In this document: positions 9,999-18,936 of the stretch, in pieces
How the letters are laid out: each line of letters begins with the position of its first letter
How positions within the stretch are numbered: the first letter of the stretch is position 1
Assembly: GCA_016704305.1 (NCBI GenBank)
Contig: JADJAL010000012.1
Coordinates: 1-55,723, forward strand
Length of the DNA stretch: 55,723 nt
DNA from: Haliea sp.
GTDB taxonomy: Bacteria > Pseudomonadota > Gammaproteobacteria > Pseudomonadales > Halieaceae
Direction of reading: 5' to 3'
The notes under the pieces: model-generated
Seen by the model: only the letters and a program-made list of their open reading frames with translations
What the model was told of the DNA's origin: nothing
Database searches by the model: none
Position numbers and translations under genes: made by a program

Positions 9999-10873
9999 AT
10001 GAAAATGGTCCATCATTTATCGCCTACAACATGGCGAGAGAAATACCTCGCACCCCTGTTGCCATCGCGTAGTTACCAACTCGGCAATGAAAACCTGGAG
10101 ACAAGTCCTCCTGGTCGACAACGGTTCCCGATCCCATTGAATCCCGCATCCTGGTCGCACGTGGATGCTGGTGCGACTGATTCAACTGACCGATGCTTCG
10201 CATTCTCCCCGCCAGGGCTATCAATGTCGCGCTGCAGCAATCAGTCGGCGAGATTGTCTGCCTGATGATAGACGGTTCACACCCGCTGACCCCGCGCGTT
10301 CGTATGGTTCTGGCTTCCTATGCCGCATTTGAAAACCCTGTTGTGGCGACGCGCTACTTCTGGCTCGGCCCAGACACGCAGAACGATCTGGATTACCCGC
10401 GGATACAGCAAGAGTGTCGAGGATCAGCTATTGCAGGATACACTGGCCGGAAGATGGGTATCGGCTGTATGAGGTCGGCACTCCATTGCGCGCTGTGCAG
10501 AAAATATCAACTGGTTGAACCGCATGTTCGAATCGAACTGCCTGTTTATGAAGCGATCGCTATTCTGTGAATAGGTGGAGCGGAAGAGCGCTTCGCTTCG
10601 CCCGGAGGTGGCCTGATCAACTCGGATATCTTCGCTGCAGCCGATGTGAATGGCGTGACGCCAGTGCAACTGATCGGTGAGGGCAGTTTTCACCAACTGC
10701 ACGGAGGGACAACGACCAATGTCACTCCGGAAGAGCGCAATGCGCGGGTGCAGCGGTTCAGGGAGGAATACGCCGAGATTCGCGGGCACGACAAAATCAT
10801 GACAGATAAATCATTCCATTTTATGGGCCATTTGCCCACTGACGCGTCCAAGATACACCGACTGCGGTGGTAG
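9999..10873 (+). pseudogene. Family-2 glycosyltransferase, copy B (frameshifted paralogue)
   Basis: This has the same domain order as the upstream copy: AYNMAREIPRT (10022-10055), PIPLNPASW, SPARAINVALQQSVGEIVCLMIDGSHPLTPRV (10205-10290), YAAFENPVVATRYFWLGP, EDQLLQDTHWPEDGYRLYEVGTPLRA (about 10410-10490), NRMFESNCLFMKRSLF, EERFASPGGGLINSDIFAAADVNGVTPVQLIGEGSFHQLHGGTTTN and REEYAEIRGH, stopping at 10873. Several indels break the middle, but the last 75 codons are open. The two copies share most motifs but differ at many residues, so this is an old tandem duplication and not an assembly repeat. Confidence 0.7.
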
Positions 10874-10916
10874 CCTGTAGCCAATGAGGCAGTGGCACTG
10901 CGCGCGAACTGGTGAT

Positions 10917-11231
10917 TCACCAGCCATGGTGACGCAAGTCAATGGTGCCGGTGGCGCTGAACACAACGCCCTCTCGCGCCAAGCGGTCGCGTTGGGTAGC
11001 GTGGGGTTTTGAACCCTCGGGGAGTGAAATCCGGCCCTGCGAATTGACCACCCTATGCCAGGGGATGCGAGTGTTGGTCGGCAATCCGCGCAGGGCGTAG
11101 CCAACCCGCCTGGCCGCACGAGACAGACCGGCTTTTTCTGCTACCTGGCCATAGGTCGCCACCCGCCCTGGCGGAATTGCCGCGACAACCTGCCAGATGC
11201 GCTGATTTAAGCCTAATTCGCTGTCTGTCAT
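10917..11231 (-). CDS. atl: Alkyltransferase-like protein (ATL; MGMT family without the active cysteine)
   Basis: This is a 104-residue protein with the DNA-binding half of O6-alkylguanine-DNA alkyltransferases: PPGRVATYGQVAEKAGLSRAARRVGYALRGLP (winged helix; residues about 21-53) and then PWHRVVNSQGRIS (about 58-70). In true alkyltransferases the motif is PCHRV; here Cys is replaced by Trp, the hallmark of ATL proteins. ATLs bind O6-alkylguanine without repairing it and hand the lesion to nucleotide excision repair. Length (100-110 residues) and the lack of the N-terminal domain also fit. The gene is intact and divergent from fxsA. It is the first undamaged gene to the right of the decayed arm. 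Confidence 0.9.
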   Translation of the reverse strand: MTDSELGLNQRIWQVVAAIPPGRVATYGQVAEKAGLSRAARRVGYALRGLPTNTRIPWHRVVNSQGRISLPEGSKPHATQRDRLAREGVVFSATGTIDLRHHGW

Positions 11232-11384
11232 GTCACTTTGCCACAGCCAGTTTCATCACTAGTGTGGCAGAGGGCGCGCCAAGGGTCGAGGTAACGCCTG
11301 TATTGGAGCGCCTGCGTTGATGTTTTGCTTTAAAATCGCGCAATCGCCCCCAAATCTGTGAAGCACAATGGAGAACGTCCCAAC

Positions 11385-11810
11385 ATGCGAGTTGCTATTC
11401 TGCTTCTGCCCTGGCTGGAGCTTTTCACCCTTATCGAATTGGGCATTAAAACCAGCGCCCTGACTGCCATCGCGTATGTTTTCGCTACCCTGTTCATTGG
11501 CCTGGCCATACTGCGTCGCCAGGGTAGGGGTATGTTTGAGCGCCTGCGACAAGCGCAGGACGGGCGGGTACTTGGCCCTGAGTTGTTCCTGGATGACATG
11601 GCAATGGGGTTTGCTGGCCTGTTATTGATGGTTCCAGGCATGATCACCGACCTTTTCGCGCTGATAGTGATGGTGGGCCCGCTGCGACGTCGCCTTGCAC
11701 GGTCCATTCTGGGACCGCAGGTGGTTGTGCGTACCTCGCAGCGGCATGCGGGCCCTCACGAGACTATCGAAGGCGACTACCGCCACGTTACTGACGATAA
11801 AAATTCCTAA
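11385..11810 (+). CDS. fxsA: FxsA family inner-membrane protein
   Basis: 141 residues. The N-terminal half is hydrophobic: VAILLLPWLELFTLIELGI, ALTAIAYVFATLFIGLAIL, and a third helix around MAMGFAGLLLMVPGMITDLFALIVMV. The charged C-terminal tail has the PLRRRLAR pattern typical of FxsA. E. coli FxsA suppresses phage T7 exclusion by the F plasmid; its normal role is not well defined. I chose the ATG at 11385 (start MRVAILLLPW) over an upstream in-frame GTG at 11358, because GGAGA precedes it at about 9 bp and homologues begin there. Its position directly upstream of groESL is conserved in many gammaproteobacteria. Confidence 0.9.
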   Translation: MRVAILLLPWLELFTLIELGIKTSALTAIAYVFATLFIGLAILRRQGRGMFERLRQAQDGRVLGPELFLDDMAMGFAGLLLMVPGMITDLFALIVMVGPLRRRLARSILGPQVVVRTSQRHAGPHETIEGDYRHVTDDKNS

Positions 11811-11872
11811 GTCTTTGTAAATAAAAAGAAAAATTAAAATTGCAGTCGACTGCGGGCTCGGCCTGCAAGCAC

Positions 11873-11900
11873 TTGACGTCCCCATGTTCCCGGCTAGAAT
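11873..11900 (+). promoter_or_regulatory. Probable sigma-70 promoter of groESL
   Basis: TTGACG (11873-11878) and TAGAAT (11895-11900) are separated by 16 bp, just upstream of the CIRCE operator. A CTTGAC...CCCCATGT arrangement in the same place is too closely spaced for a sigma-32 promoter. Confidence 0.6.
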
Positions 11901-11926
11901 TAGCACTCTCTTGAAAAGAGTGCTAA
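11900..11926 (+). promoter_or_regulatory. CIRCE operator (HrcA-binding inverted repeat)
   Basis: A perfect TTAGCACTC-N9-GAGTGCTAA lies between the putative -10 and the groES start. CIRCE is the operator of the heat-shock repressor HrcA, so groESL is expected to be HrcA-controlled. hrcA itself is not in the window. Confidence 0.97.
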
Positions 11927-12019
11927 CTGGGTCTTGAAATCCGCATTCATGCCCCAATTAAGCAGGCTAAGCCTCGTTTCGGGGTCCACATAACACTGTT
12001 ACTTTGGAGAGCTTCACAA

Positions 12020-12311
12020 ATGAAAATCCGTCCGCTGTACGATCGCGTGGTCGTTCGTCGCAAGGGAAGAAGAAACCGCTACTGCAGGCGGCATCTTGTT
12101 GCCTGGTTCCGCCAAAGAGAAGCCTAATCAGGGCGAAGTTGTTGCTATAGGCAACGGCAAGATTCTGGATAGCGGTGAACTGCGCGCACTGACTGTAAAA
12201 GTCGGCGACAAGGTCGTATTTGGCCAGTATGCCGGCAGCAATACCATCGAAGTCGATGGCGAAGAACTGATCATCATGGGTGAGAACGAAATCTTTGCAG
12301 TGGTCGAATAA
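12020..12311 (+). CDS. groES: Co-chaperonin GroES (one-base frameshift in this sequence)
   Basis: The ATG at 12020, preceded by GGAGA, starts MKIRPLYDRVVVRR, the canonical GroES N-terminus. Then one extra G in the run 12064-12066 (GGG where GG is expected) shifts the frame. After correction the protein continues KEEETATAGGILLPGSAKEK...GEVVAIGNG...VKVGDKVVFGQYAGSN and ends EIFAVVE at 12311. The corrected length is about 96 residues, normal for GroES. The mobile-loop segment (ETATAGGILLP) sits right at the lesion. GroES caps GroEL and is essential, so the frameshift is most likely a sequence error. Co-transcribed with groEL 61 bp downstream. Confidence 0.93.
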
Positions 12312-12372
12312 GACCGCAAAGTTATTGTTTCTCTCGAGTTTAAACCAGATTAAGACGTAAGGAATTTTCACC

Positions 12373-14021
12373 ATGGCAAAAGACGTAATTTTCGGTAGTA
12401 GCGCTCGTCAGCGCATGCTGAATGGCGTGAACATTTTGGCTGACGCTGTTAAAGCAACCCTGGGCCCCAAAGGCCGCAATGTCATTCTCGACAAGTCGTT
12501 CGGTGCTCCCACCGTGACCAAGGACGGCGTTTCCGTCGCGAAAGAAATCCAATTGAAAGACAAGATCGAAAACATGGGCGCGCAGATGCTCAAGGAAGTC
12601 GCGTCGCAAGCTTCTGATGTAGCGGGAGACGGCACGACTACCGCGACCGTTCTGGCGCAGGCAATTGTAAATGAAGGCCTCAAGAACGTAGCCGCCGGCA
12701 TGAACCCCATGGATCTCAAGCGCGGCATTGATAAAGCGATTGCTGCAGCAGTGGAAAAATTTCGGCACAAGCCATTCCCTGCGAAGACAGCAAGTCCATC
12801 GCACAGGTCGGTTCAATTTCCGCCAACAGCGATGAAGCCGTGGGCCAGATCATTGCCGAGGCCATGGAGAAGGTCGGTAAAGAAGGCGTTATCACGGTTG
12901 AAGAAGGCTCCGGTTTGGAAAATGAACTGGATGTCGTAGAAGGCATGCAGTTTGACCGTGGTTACCTCTCTCCCTACTTCATCAATAACCAGGAGAACAT
13001 GAGCGTCAATATCGACGATCCCCTGATCCTGTTGGTAGAGAAGAAAATTTCGAATATCCGTGAATTGCTCCCGCTGCTGGAGCAGGTTGCCAAGTCTTCC
13101 AGGCCGCTGGTGATCATCGCTGAGGACGTAGAAGGTGAGGCGTTGGCGACTTTGGTGGTGAACAACCTGCGCGGCATCGTGAAAGTCACTGCGTGTAAAG
13201 CACCCGGCTTTGGCGATCGTCGCAAAGCGATGCTGCAGGATATTGCTATCCTGAGCGGCGGCACCGTGATTTCCGAGGAAGTCGGTCTGGACCTGGAATC
13301 CGCGACTCTGGAACACCTTGGTAACGCCAAGCGTGTCACCATGGACAAGGATAACAGCACCATCATTGATGGCGCCGGCGATGCCGATGCTATCAAGGCG
13401 CGTGTAAACGAGATTCGAGTGCAGATCGAAAACACCACTTCTGATTACGATCGTGAAAAACTGCAGGAGCGTGTGGCCAAGCTGGCTGGCGGTGTTGCTG
13501 TCATCAAGGTGGGAGCTGCAACCGAGATCGAAATGAAAGAGAAGAAGGCTCGCGTTGAAGATGCCCTGCATGCAACCCGCGCTGCCGTGGAAGAAGGCGT
13601 TGTGGCGGGCGGCGGTGTTGCGCTGGTTCGCGCGCTGATGGAAATCGCTGGTCTGAAGGGCGACAACGAAGATCAGACTCACGGTATCAACGCCGCTCTG
13701 CGCGCCATGGAAATGCCGCTGCGCCAGATCGTCGAAAATGCCGGCGATGAAGGCTCGGTGGTTCTGGATAAAGTGAAGCATGGTGGCACGGGTAACTACG
13801 GCTACAACGCTGCGACCGGCGAGTACGGCGATATGATCAAGATGGGCATCCTGGATCCTGCCAAGGTCACGCGCACTGCTCTGCAAGCTGCTGGCTCCGT
13901 TGCCGGCCTGATGATCACCACTGAGGTGATGATCTGTGAAGCTGTCGAGGAAGGTGGCACACATGGTGGCCCTGATATGGGCGGCATGGGTGGCATGGGC
14001 GGCATGGGCGGCATGATGTAA
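12373..14021 (+). CDS. groEL: Chaperonin GroEL (one-base frameshift in this sequence)
   Basis: The 60-kDa chaperonin starts MAKDVIFGSSARQRMLNGVN after AAGGA. It shows the ATP-binding VKATLGPKGRNV and the catalytic region AGDGTTTATVLAQ. A one-base deletion in the A run 12755-12759 (five A where six fit VEKISAQAIPC) breaks the frame. The second part resumes with CEDSKSIAQVGSISANSDE and runs on to the GGMGG-M repeat tail at 14021 (GGMGGMGGMGGMM), normal for type I chaperonins. The corrected length is about 549 residues. It folds newly made proteins in the cytoplasm with GroES. Only one copy is seen here, so a real null would be lethal unless paralogues exist elsewhere. Confidence 0.95.
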
Positions 14022-14046
14022 ATCAGGCTGACCGGTTAACCGCGAG

Positions 14047-14073
14047 AAACCCTGCCGAGAGGTGGGGTTTTTT
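14047..14073 (+). terminator. Rho-independent terminator after groEL
   Basis: AAACCC (14047-14052) pairs with GGGTTT (14065-14070), followed by a T run. It lies 26 bp after the groEL stop. Confidence 0.75.
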
Positions 14074-14173
14074 GTGCCTGAAAAAGGGCGGGCAAGGTTT
14101 TTTTGGAAGCGCTTAACCGCTTTTTTTATGTACAATGGCAACTGTTTTTTTACAACAACAAAGGGAGAAAACC

Positions 14174-14794
14174 ATGATTCTCGAATTTGCCTTCAGGTGG
14201 GCTCATGTCTTGTTCGGTATAGTCTGGATAGGCATGTTGTACTACTTCAATTTTGTTCAAACTGAATATTTCAAGGAAGCTGAAGCCAGTGCCAAGGCGG
14301 ATGCGATCAAGAAGCTGGCTCCGCGGGCTCTGTGGTGGTTTCGCTGGGGTGCGATGTTTACCTTCCTCACGGGTCTTGTTTTATTACATTTGATCGGCGC
14401 TACAACCAATTTCATGGGCATGCCGCTGATTACCATGGGAGCGTTGGCAGGTACGATTATGTTCCTCAACGTCTGGCTGATTATTTGGCCAAACCAGCAA
14501 GTCGTGCTGGGTCTAAAGCAGGGTGATGGCCCTTCCAGCGCTGCGAAAGCGGGGTTGGCATCGCGCACCAATACCCTGTTATCCGCTCCCATGCTGTTCG
14601 GCATGTTGGGTTCGAAGCATCTGTATATAGAGGACGTTAGCAACACAGGCCTTTATGCCTGTTTGGCCATCATCATACTTCTGGAGGCTAATGCCTTGTT
14701 TGGCAAGCTGGGTCCCATCACTACCATCAAGGGTGTGATCCACTGCAGCCTGGGCCTTACAGTGGTGATGTGGGCGCTCCTCGCCTACCTGTAA
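14174..14794 (+). CDS. PuuD-type (urate hydroxylase N-terminal domain) membrane protein
   Basis: 206 residues with about five to six membrane helices: FRWAHVLFGIVWIGMLYYFNFV, WFRWGAMFTFLTGLVLLHLIGA, ITMGALAGTIMFLNVWLIIWP, TGLYACLAIIILLEANALF and GVIHCSLGLTVVMWALLAYL. The pattern HVLFGIVWIGMLYYFNFVQ plus IIWPNQQ is that of the urate-oxidase N-terminal domain seen in PuuD. Full-length PuuD is about twice as long with a C-terminal cytochrome c domain, which is absent here. Urate oxidation therefore cannot be assumed; many marine bacteria carry such a stand-alone domain of unknown function. The ATG at 14174 was chosen over an in-frame upstream ATG at 14135 because AAGGGAGA precedes it. Flanked by terminators, so probably monocistronic. 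Confidence 0.8.
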   Translation: MILEFAFRWAHVLFGIVWIGMLYYFNFVQTEYFKEAEASAKADAIKKLAPRALWWFRWGAMFTFLTGLVLLHLIGATTNFMGMPLITMGALAGTIMFLNVWLIIWPNQQVVLGLKQGDGPSSAAKAGLASRTNTLLSAPMLFGMLGSKHLYIEDVSNTGLYACLAIIILLEANALFGKLGPITTIKGVIHCSLGLTVVMWALLAYL

Positions 14795-14817
14795 GTCGTT
14801 TGTAATTCAGCTACGCC

Positions 14818-14844
14818 AAAGCCGGGTCTCCCCCGGCTTTTTTT
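14818..14844 (+). terminator. Rho-independent terminator
   Basis: AAAGCCGGG (14818-14826) pairs with CCCGGCTTT (14832-14840), followed by more Ts. It follows the PuuD-type gene by 24 bp. Confidence 0.92.
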
Positions 14845-14905
14845 GTTCCGCTCCCGTAGGCGATATGTATAATCGGGACTTCCATTTACGCAGTGTATTT
14901 GCCGC

Positions 14906-15706
14906 ATGCCACACGACGATCTTGATCATATTCCTTCGATAGTACCGACCCGTGACGGCATGCCCGAGCGCGGCGATGCCCGAGCCAGGGCCAACAGCCG
15001 CAATGAGGGAAGTCGGCAGCCGAATTCGCAAAAGCCTGCGGTCAAGGAGCGTGGCACAGGGGTTTTGCCCCGCCTCTTTATTTTCGTGTCCCTGATAGTC
15101 GCTGTTGCGGCCTGCGCCTGGGCATGGCGGTTGCAGACGCAATTACTGCAGGCCGATGAACATATTGCTGACTACGCCACGCGTATTGGCGATCTGGAGG
15201 CGAGATTGTCCGATACCGATGAAGGCATGAACCAGAATGCTGAGGTGCAGGCAGCAAAACTCACAGAGCTGGATAAAGAAGTGCGCAAGCTTTGGGACAA
15301 CGTCTGGAAGGAGACCAAGGACCGGCTGAGCAAACTGGAGTCAGGCAATGCCAGCCAGGATAAAAACATCAGTGCGGTGCATGGCAGTGTGTCCACCACG
15401 CAGTCGCAGGCAAAAGCAATGTCCGCCGAGGTTGCAGCGCTAAAGGCTGAGCTCGCGGGGCTGAAGGGTGATAACGCCGAACTCAAAAGTATCGCTGGCG
15501 ATATGGCGCGTCTTATTAGCAGCGCCAAGGCCAATCAAGCGGAGGTAGAGCGTGTGGCGGATACCCTGAACCAGATCAACCTTTCACTGGCCAAACTGGA
15601 CAAGCGCGTGGCGAGTAACGAGGAATGGGTTGCCTCGATCAATACCTTCCGCAAACAGATCAATACCAGTATCAGCGAGTTACAAGCCGCAGGCAGAAGC
15701 CAGTAG
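14906..15706 (+). CDS. Hypothetical single-pass membrane protein with long coiled coil
   Basis: 266 residues, family not recognised. There is a charged, disordered cytoplasmic N-terminus (residues 1-53), one membrane helix (PRLFIFVSLIVAVAACAWAW; about 55-74), and then about 190 residues of predicted coiled coil with many A/L/E/K heptads (LEARLSDTDE, KLTELDKEVRKLWDNVWKE, ALKAELAGLKGDNAELKS, NQINLSLAKLDKRVASNEEW). This topology suggests an envelope-spanning or scaffold protein. It sits alone between a terminator and the fumarase gene. No function is assigned. The ATG at 14906 has no strong ribosome binding site. Confidence 0.8.
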   Translation: MPHDDLDHIPSIVPTRDGMPERGDARARANSRNEGSRQPNSQKPAVKERGTGVLPRLFIFVSLIVAVAACAWAWRLQTQLLQADEHIADYATRIGDLEARLSDTDEGMNQNAEVQAAKLTELDKEVRKLWDNVWKETKDRLSKLESGNASQDKNISAVHGSVSTTQSQAKAMSAEVAALKAELAGLKGDNAELKSIAGDMARLISSAKANQAEVERVADTLNQINLSLAKLDKRVASNEEWVASINTFRKQINTSISELQAAGRSQ

Positions 15707-15826
15707 GCGCCGAACTAAAATAGCACAGGCACTACACAATCGGCCGAATTGGCTGTCTGTAGTCATCAATTCCTGGGTGTATGATACCCCTCCTTTTTCT
15801 ACCTCCGCACCACAAGGACTACTACC

Positions 15827-17348
15827 ATGACCGTTATTCGACAGGACGACTTCATCGATAGCGTCGCCGATGCGCTGCAGTTCATTTCCTACTACCACCC
15901 GCTGGATTTTGTGAAGGCGGTGAATGAGGCGTATGAGCGAGAACAGAATCCCGCCGCCCGCGACGCAATGGCACAGATCCTGATCAATTCCAGGATGTGC
16001 GCGCAAGGGCATCGCCCTATCTGTCAGGACACGGGCATCGTCACTGTCTTTCTGAAGATTGGCATGGACGTGCGCTGGGACGCCGAACTGTCGGTGTCTG
16101 AGATGGTGAACGAAGGCGTGCGCCGGGCCTACACGCACCCTGACAACGTGCTGCGTGCGTCCATCCTGGAAGACCCGGCGGGTGCTCGCCGCAATACCAA
16201 GGACAATACCCCGGCAGTGATTCACATGGAGGTAGTGAAGGGCGACACCGTGGATGTGCAGGTGGCGGCCAAGGGTGGCGGCTCGGAGAATAAATCCAAG
16301 CTGGCGATGCTGAATCCATCGGACAGCATCGTGGAGTGGGTGGTCAAAACCGTTCCTACGATGGGCGCTGGTTGGTGCCCGCCGGGCATGTTGGGGATCG
16401 GCATCGGCGGCACTGCCGAGAAGGCGGCAGTCATGGCCAAAGAAGCGCTGATGGATCCTATCGATATCCATGAATTGCGCGAGCGCGGCCCGTCCAACCG
16501 GGTGGAGGAACTGCGCCTGGAAATTATGGAGGCCGTCAATAAACTGGGTATCGGCGCAGGGCCTGGGTGGCCTCACCACGGTGATGGATGTGAAAATCCG
16601 GGACTTCCCCACGCACGCGGCGTCACTGCCCGTCGCGATGATTCCCAACTGTGCGGCCACTCGGCATGCGCACTTCGTGCTGGACGGCTCCGGTCCCTCC
16701 CTGCAGACGCCGCCCGACATCAATGACTGGCCGGATATCACGTGGGAAGTTGGTGAGAATGTACGCCGCATCAACCTCGATACGATCACGCGTGAGGAAG
16801 CGGCGCAGTGGCAGCCCGGCGATACGCTGCTGCTGTCGGGCAAGATGCTGACCGGGCGCGATGCGGCCCACAAGAAAATGAAAGAGCTGATTGAAAGCGG
16901 CGTGGGCCTGCCGGCGGAAGTGGACCTGAAGGGGCGCTTCATCTACTACGTCGGCCCGGTCGATCCGGTGCGCGATGAGGTGATGGGGCCAGCGGGGCCG
17001 ACAACGGCCACGCGCATGGACAAATTCACTGACTTCATTCTTGAGCACACTGGCCTGCTGGGCATGATCGGCAAGGCCGAGCGTGGGCCGGTCGGGATAC
17101 AGGCGATCAAAAAACATCGCGCGGTGTACCTGATGGCCGTGGGCGGCGCGGCGTACCTCGTATCGAAGGCAATCACCTCGGCCCGCGTAGTCGCCTTCCC
17201 TGAACTGGGGATGGAGGCGATTTACGAATTTGAAGTGAAAGACATGCCGGTCAGTGTGGCCGTGGACGCCAACGGCACTTCGGTGCATGAAATAGGCCCG
17301 AAGATCTGGCAGGCGAAGATCGCCGAGCAGGCGATAGAAGTTGCCTGA
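15827..17348 (+). CDS. fumA: Fumarate hydratase, class I (Fe-S), with a two-base frameshift in this sequence
   Basis: Class I iron-sulfur fumarase converts fumarate to malate in the TCA cycle. The first part (MTVIRQDDFIDSVADALQFIS...) contains two of the cluster cysteine contexts, HRPICQDTG and GAGWCPPG, plus KGGGSENKSK. At 16551-16556 a GC pair is missing from a GCGC run, shifting the frame. The second part resumes QGLGGLTTVMDVKIRDFPTHAAS with the third cluster cysteine in IPNCAATRHAHF and ends at 17348. The corrected length is about 507 residues, normal for the long single-chain form. AAGGA precedes the ATG at 15827. The 3' end overlaps sbcB by 8 bp. The lesion is probably a sequence error. 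Confidence 0.92.
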
Positions 17349-18789
17349 TACGTTCTACTGGCACGATTACGAAACCTTCGGTGCGAATCCCTCACGGGAC
17401 CGGCCGGTGCAGTTTGCGGGGCTGCGTACCGACGCGGAGCTGAACGTCATCGGCGCGCCATTGGTGATGTATTGCCGCCCCGCCAACGACTATTTACCGC
17501 ATCCACAGGCCTGTCTCATCACCGGCATCACGCCGCAAAAGGCGCTTGCCGAAGGCCTGCCGGAGTGCGAGTTTATTGCGCGCATACATCGCGAACTCGC
17601 TTCGCCGGGAACCTGTGGCGTCGGTTACAACTCGCTGCGCTTCGATGACGAGATCACCCGCCACACGCTGTATCGCAATTTCTTTGACCCCTATGCGCGC
17701 GAGTGGCAGAACGGCAATTCCCGCTGGGACATCATCGATATGGTGCGCACGGCCTGCGCGCTGCGACCGGAGGGCATCGCGTGGCCATCGCGCGAGGATG
17801 GGCTGCCCAGCTTTCGTCTTGAGGACCTCACCCGCGCCAACGGCATCAACCATGCGGCTGCCCACGATGCGTTGTCCGATGTGCACGCCACGATCGCGCT
17901 GGCGCGGTTGATCCGCGAGCGGCAACCGCGCTTGTATGAATACGTGCTGCAATCTCGCGACAAACGCTGGGTTTCGGCGCAACTCGACATCGCAGCAATG
18001 AAACCGGTGCTGCATGTGTCCGGCATGTTTGGTGCCAGTCGCCACAATATTGCGTTGGTAGTGCCGCTGGCGGCGCACCCGAGCAATCGCAATGAAATCA
18101 TCTGTTACGACCTGAATGCCGATCCGCAGGCGCTGTTTGATCTGCCCGTCGCGCAGTTGCAGGAACTGCTCTATACACGCAGCGACGCGCTGCCACCGGG
18201 CACCGAGCGGCTCGGCCTTAAATCAGTCCACCTCAATCGCTGCCCGGTACTGCTGACGCCAAAGATGGCCGATCCTGCTACCGCGCAGCGCCTGGGTATC
18301 AGCGGAGAACTCTGTCGCAAGCACCTGCTCGCACTGCGCGCATACCGCGATCGCGATGCCGCGCAGTTCACCGCCAAGGTACAAACTGTCGTCGCGGGCC
18401 GCACCTTCCCGGCGTCCAGTGATCCGGACCTGATGCTGTACAGCGGCGGCTTCTTCTCTGAACACGACAAGCGGACGCTGGAGCGGGTGCGCGCGCAGAC
18501 ACCCGAACAGCTGGCCAGCGCAACGTTTGTCTTTGAAGACCGCCGCCTGCCCCAAATGCTGTTTCGCTATCGCGCGCGCAACTACCCGGGTAGCCTTACG
18601 GAAGAAGAGCACGCGACCTGGGAAGATTATCGCTTCCAGCGGCTCACCGAGCCGGAGTTTGGGGCCGGTTACTGCATGGAAGCGTTTCAGGCCGACATCG
18701 AGGCCCTGCTCGCCGGCGGCGAACTTACAGAACAGCAGCAGCACCTGCTGGAGCAACTGCAGGATTACGCTGATTCGCTGTTAGCCTGA
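17341..18789 (+). CDS. sbcB: Exodeoxyribonuclease I
   Basis: 482 residues; a 3'-5' single-strand DNA exonuclease acting in mismatch repair and recombination. The DEDDh catalytic residues are visible: DYETFG (residues about 9-14), NSLRFDDEITRH (about 100), and HDALSDVHATIALARL (about 180-195, His and Asp). The SH3-like and helical ExoI C-terminal domains follow, with family-typical KSVHLNRCPVL and FRYRARNYPGSLTEEE. The start is taken as the TTG at 17341, which overlaps the end of fumarase (translational coupling is likely). No later start would keep the first Asp-Glu motif, so TTG is well supported. The gene is intact. Confidence 0.93.
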   Translation: MPDTFYWHDYETFGANPSRDRPVQFAGLRTDAELNVIGAPLVMYCRPANDYLPHPQACLITGITPQKALAEGLPECEFIARIHRELASPGTCGVGYNSLRFDDEITRHTLYRNFFDPYAREWQNGNSRWDIIDMVRTACALRPEGIAWPSREDGLPSFRLEDLTRANGINHAAAHDALSDVHATIALARLIRERQPRLYEYVLQSRDKRWVSAQLDIAAMKPVLHVSGMFGASRHNIALVVPLAAHPSNRNEIICYDLNADPQALFDLPVAQLQELLYTRSDALPPGTERLGLKSVHLNRCPVLLTPKMADPATAQRLGISGELCRKHLLALRAYRDRDAAQFTAKVQTVVAGRTFPASSDPDLMLYSGGFFSEHDKRTLERVRAQTPEQLASATFVFEDRRLPQMLFRYRARNYPGSLTEEEHATWEDYRFQRLTEPEFGAGYCMEAFQADIEALLAGGELTEQQQHLLEQLQDYADSLLA

Positions 18790-18936
18790 AGGCGCGGTAA
18801 TTTTCTATGGTATTACGCACATGGGCAGCGCCCGGCGTCGCCCTTATAATGTCGTGCGTCTAACCCTTGCCACACCTAGTGCCACACCTTGTGTAGCAAG
18901 TCGTGTAGCGCCCGCTTTCAACCCAGGAGAACCAGC

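Noticed and set aside
1..10900. A novel defence or biosynthetic island
   Set aside because: The recognisable parts are a protease, a sensor kinase, glycosyltransferases and IS debris, all broken; nothing ties them into one system.
11873..11890. RpoH promoter for groESL
   Set aside because: CTTGAC and CCCCATGT are present but separated by only two to three bases, far less than the required 11-16.
12813..14141. A 442-codon open frame on the minus strand
   Set aside because: It is antisense to groEL, has no family similarity and is rich in His/Gln as expected for a mirror of groEL codons.
15680..16942. A 420-codon open frame on the minus strand
   Set aside because: It is antisense to the fumarase gene and starts inside it; no ribosome binding site or domain.
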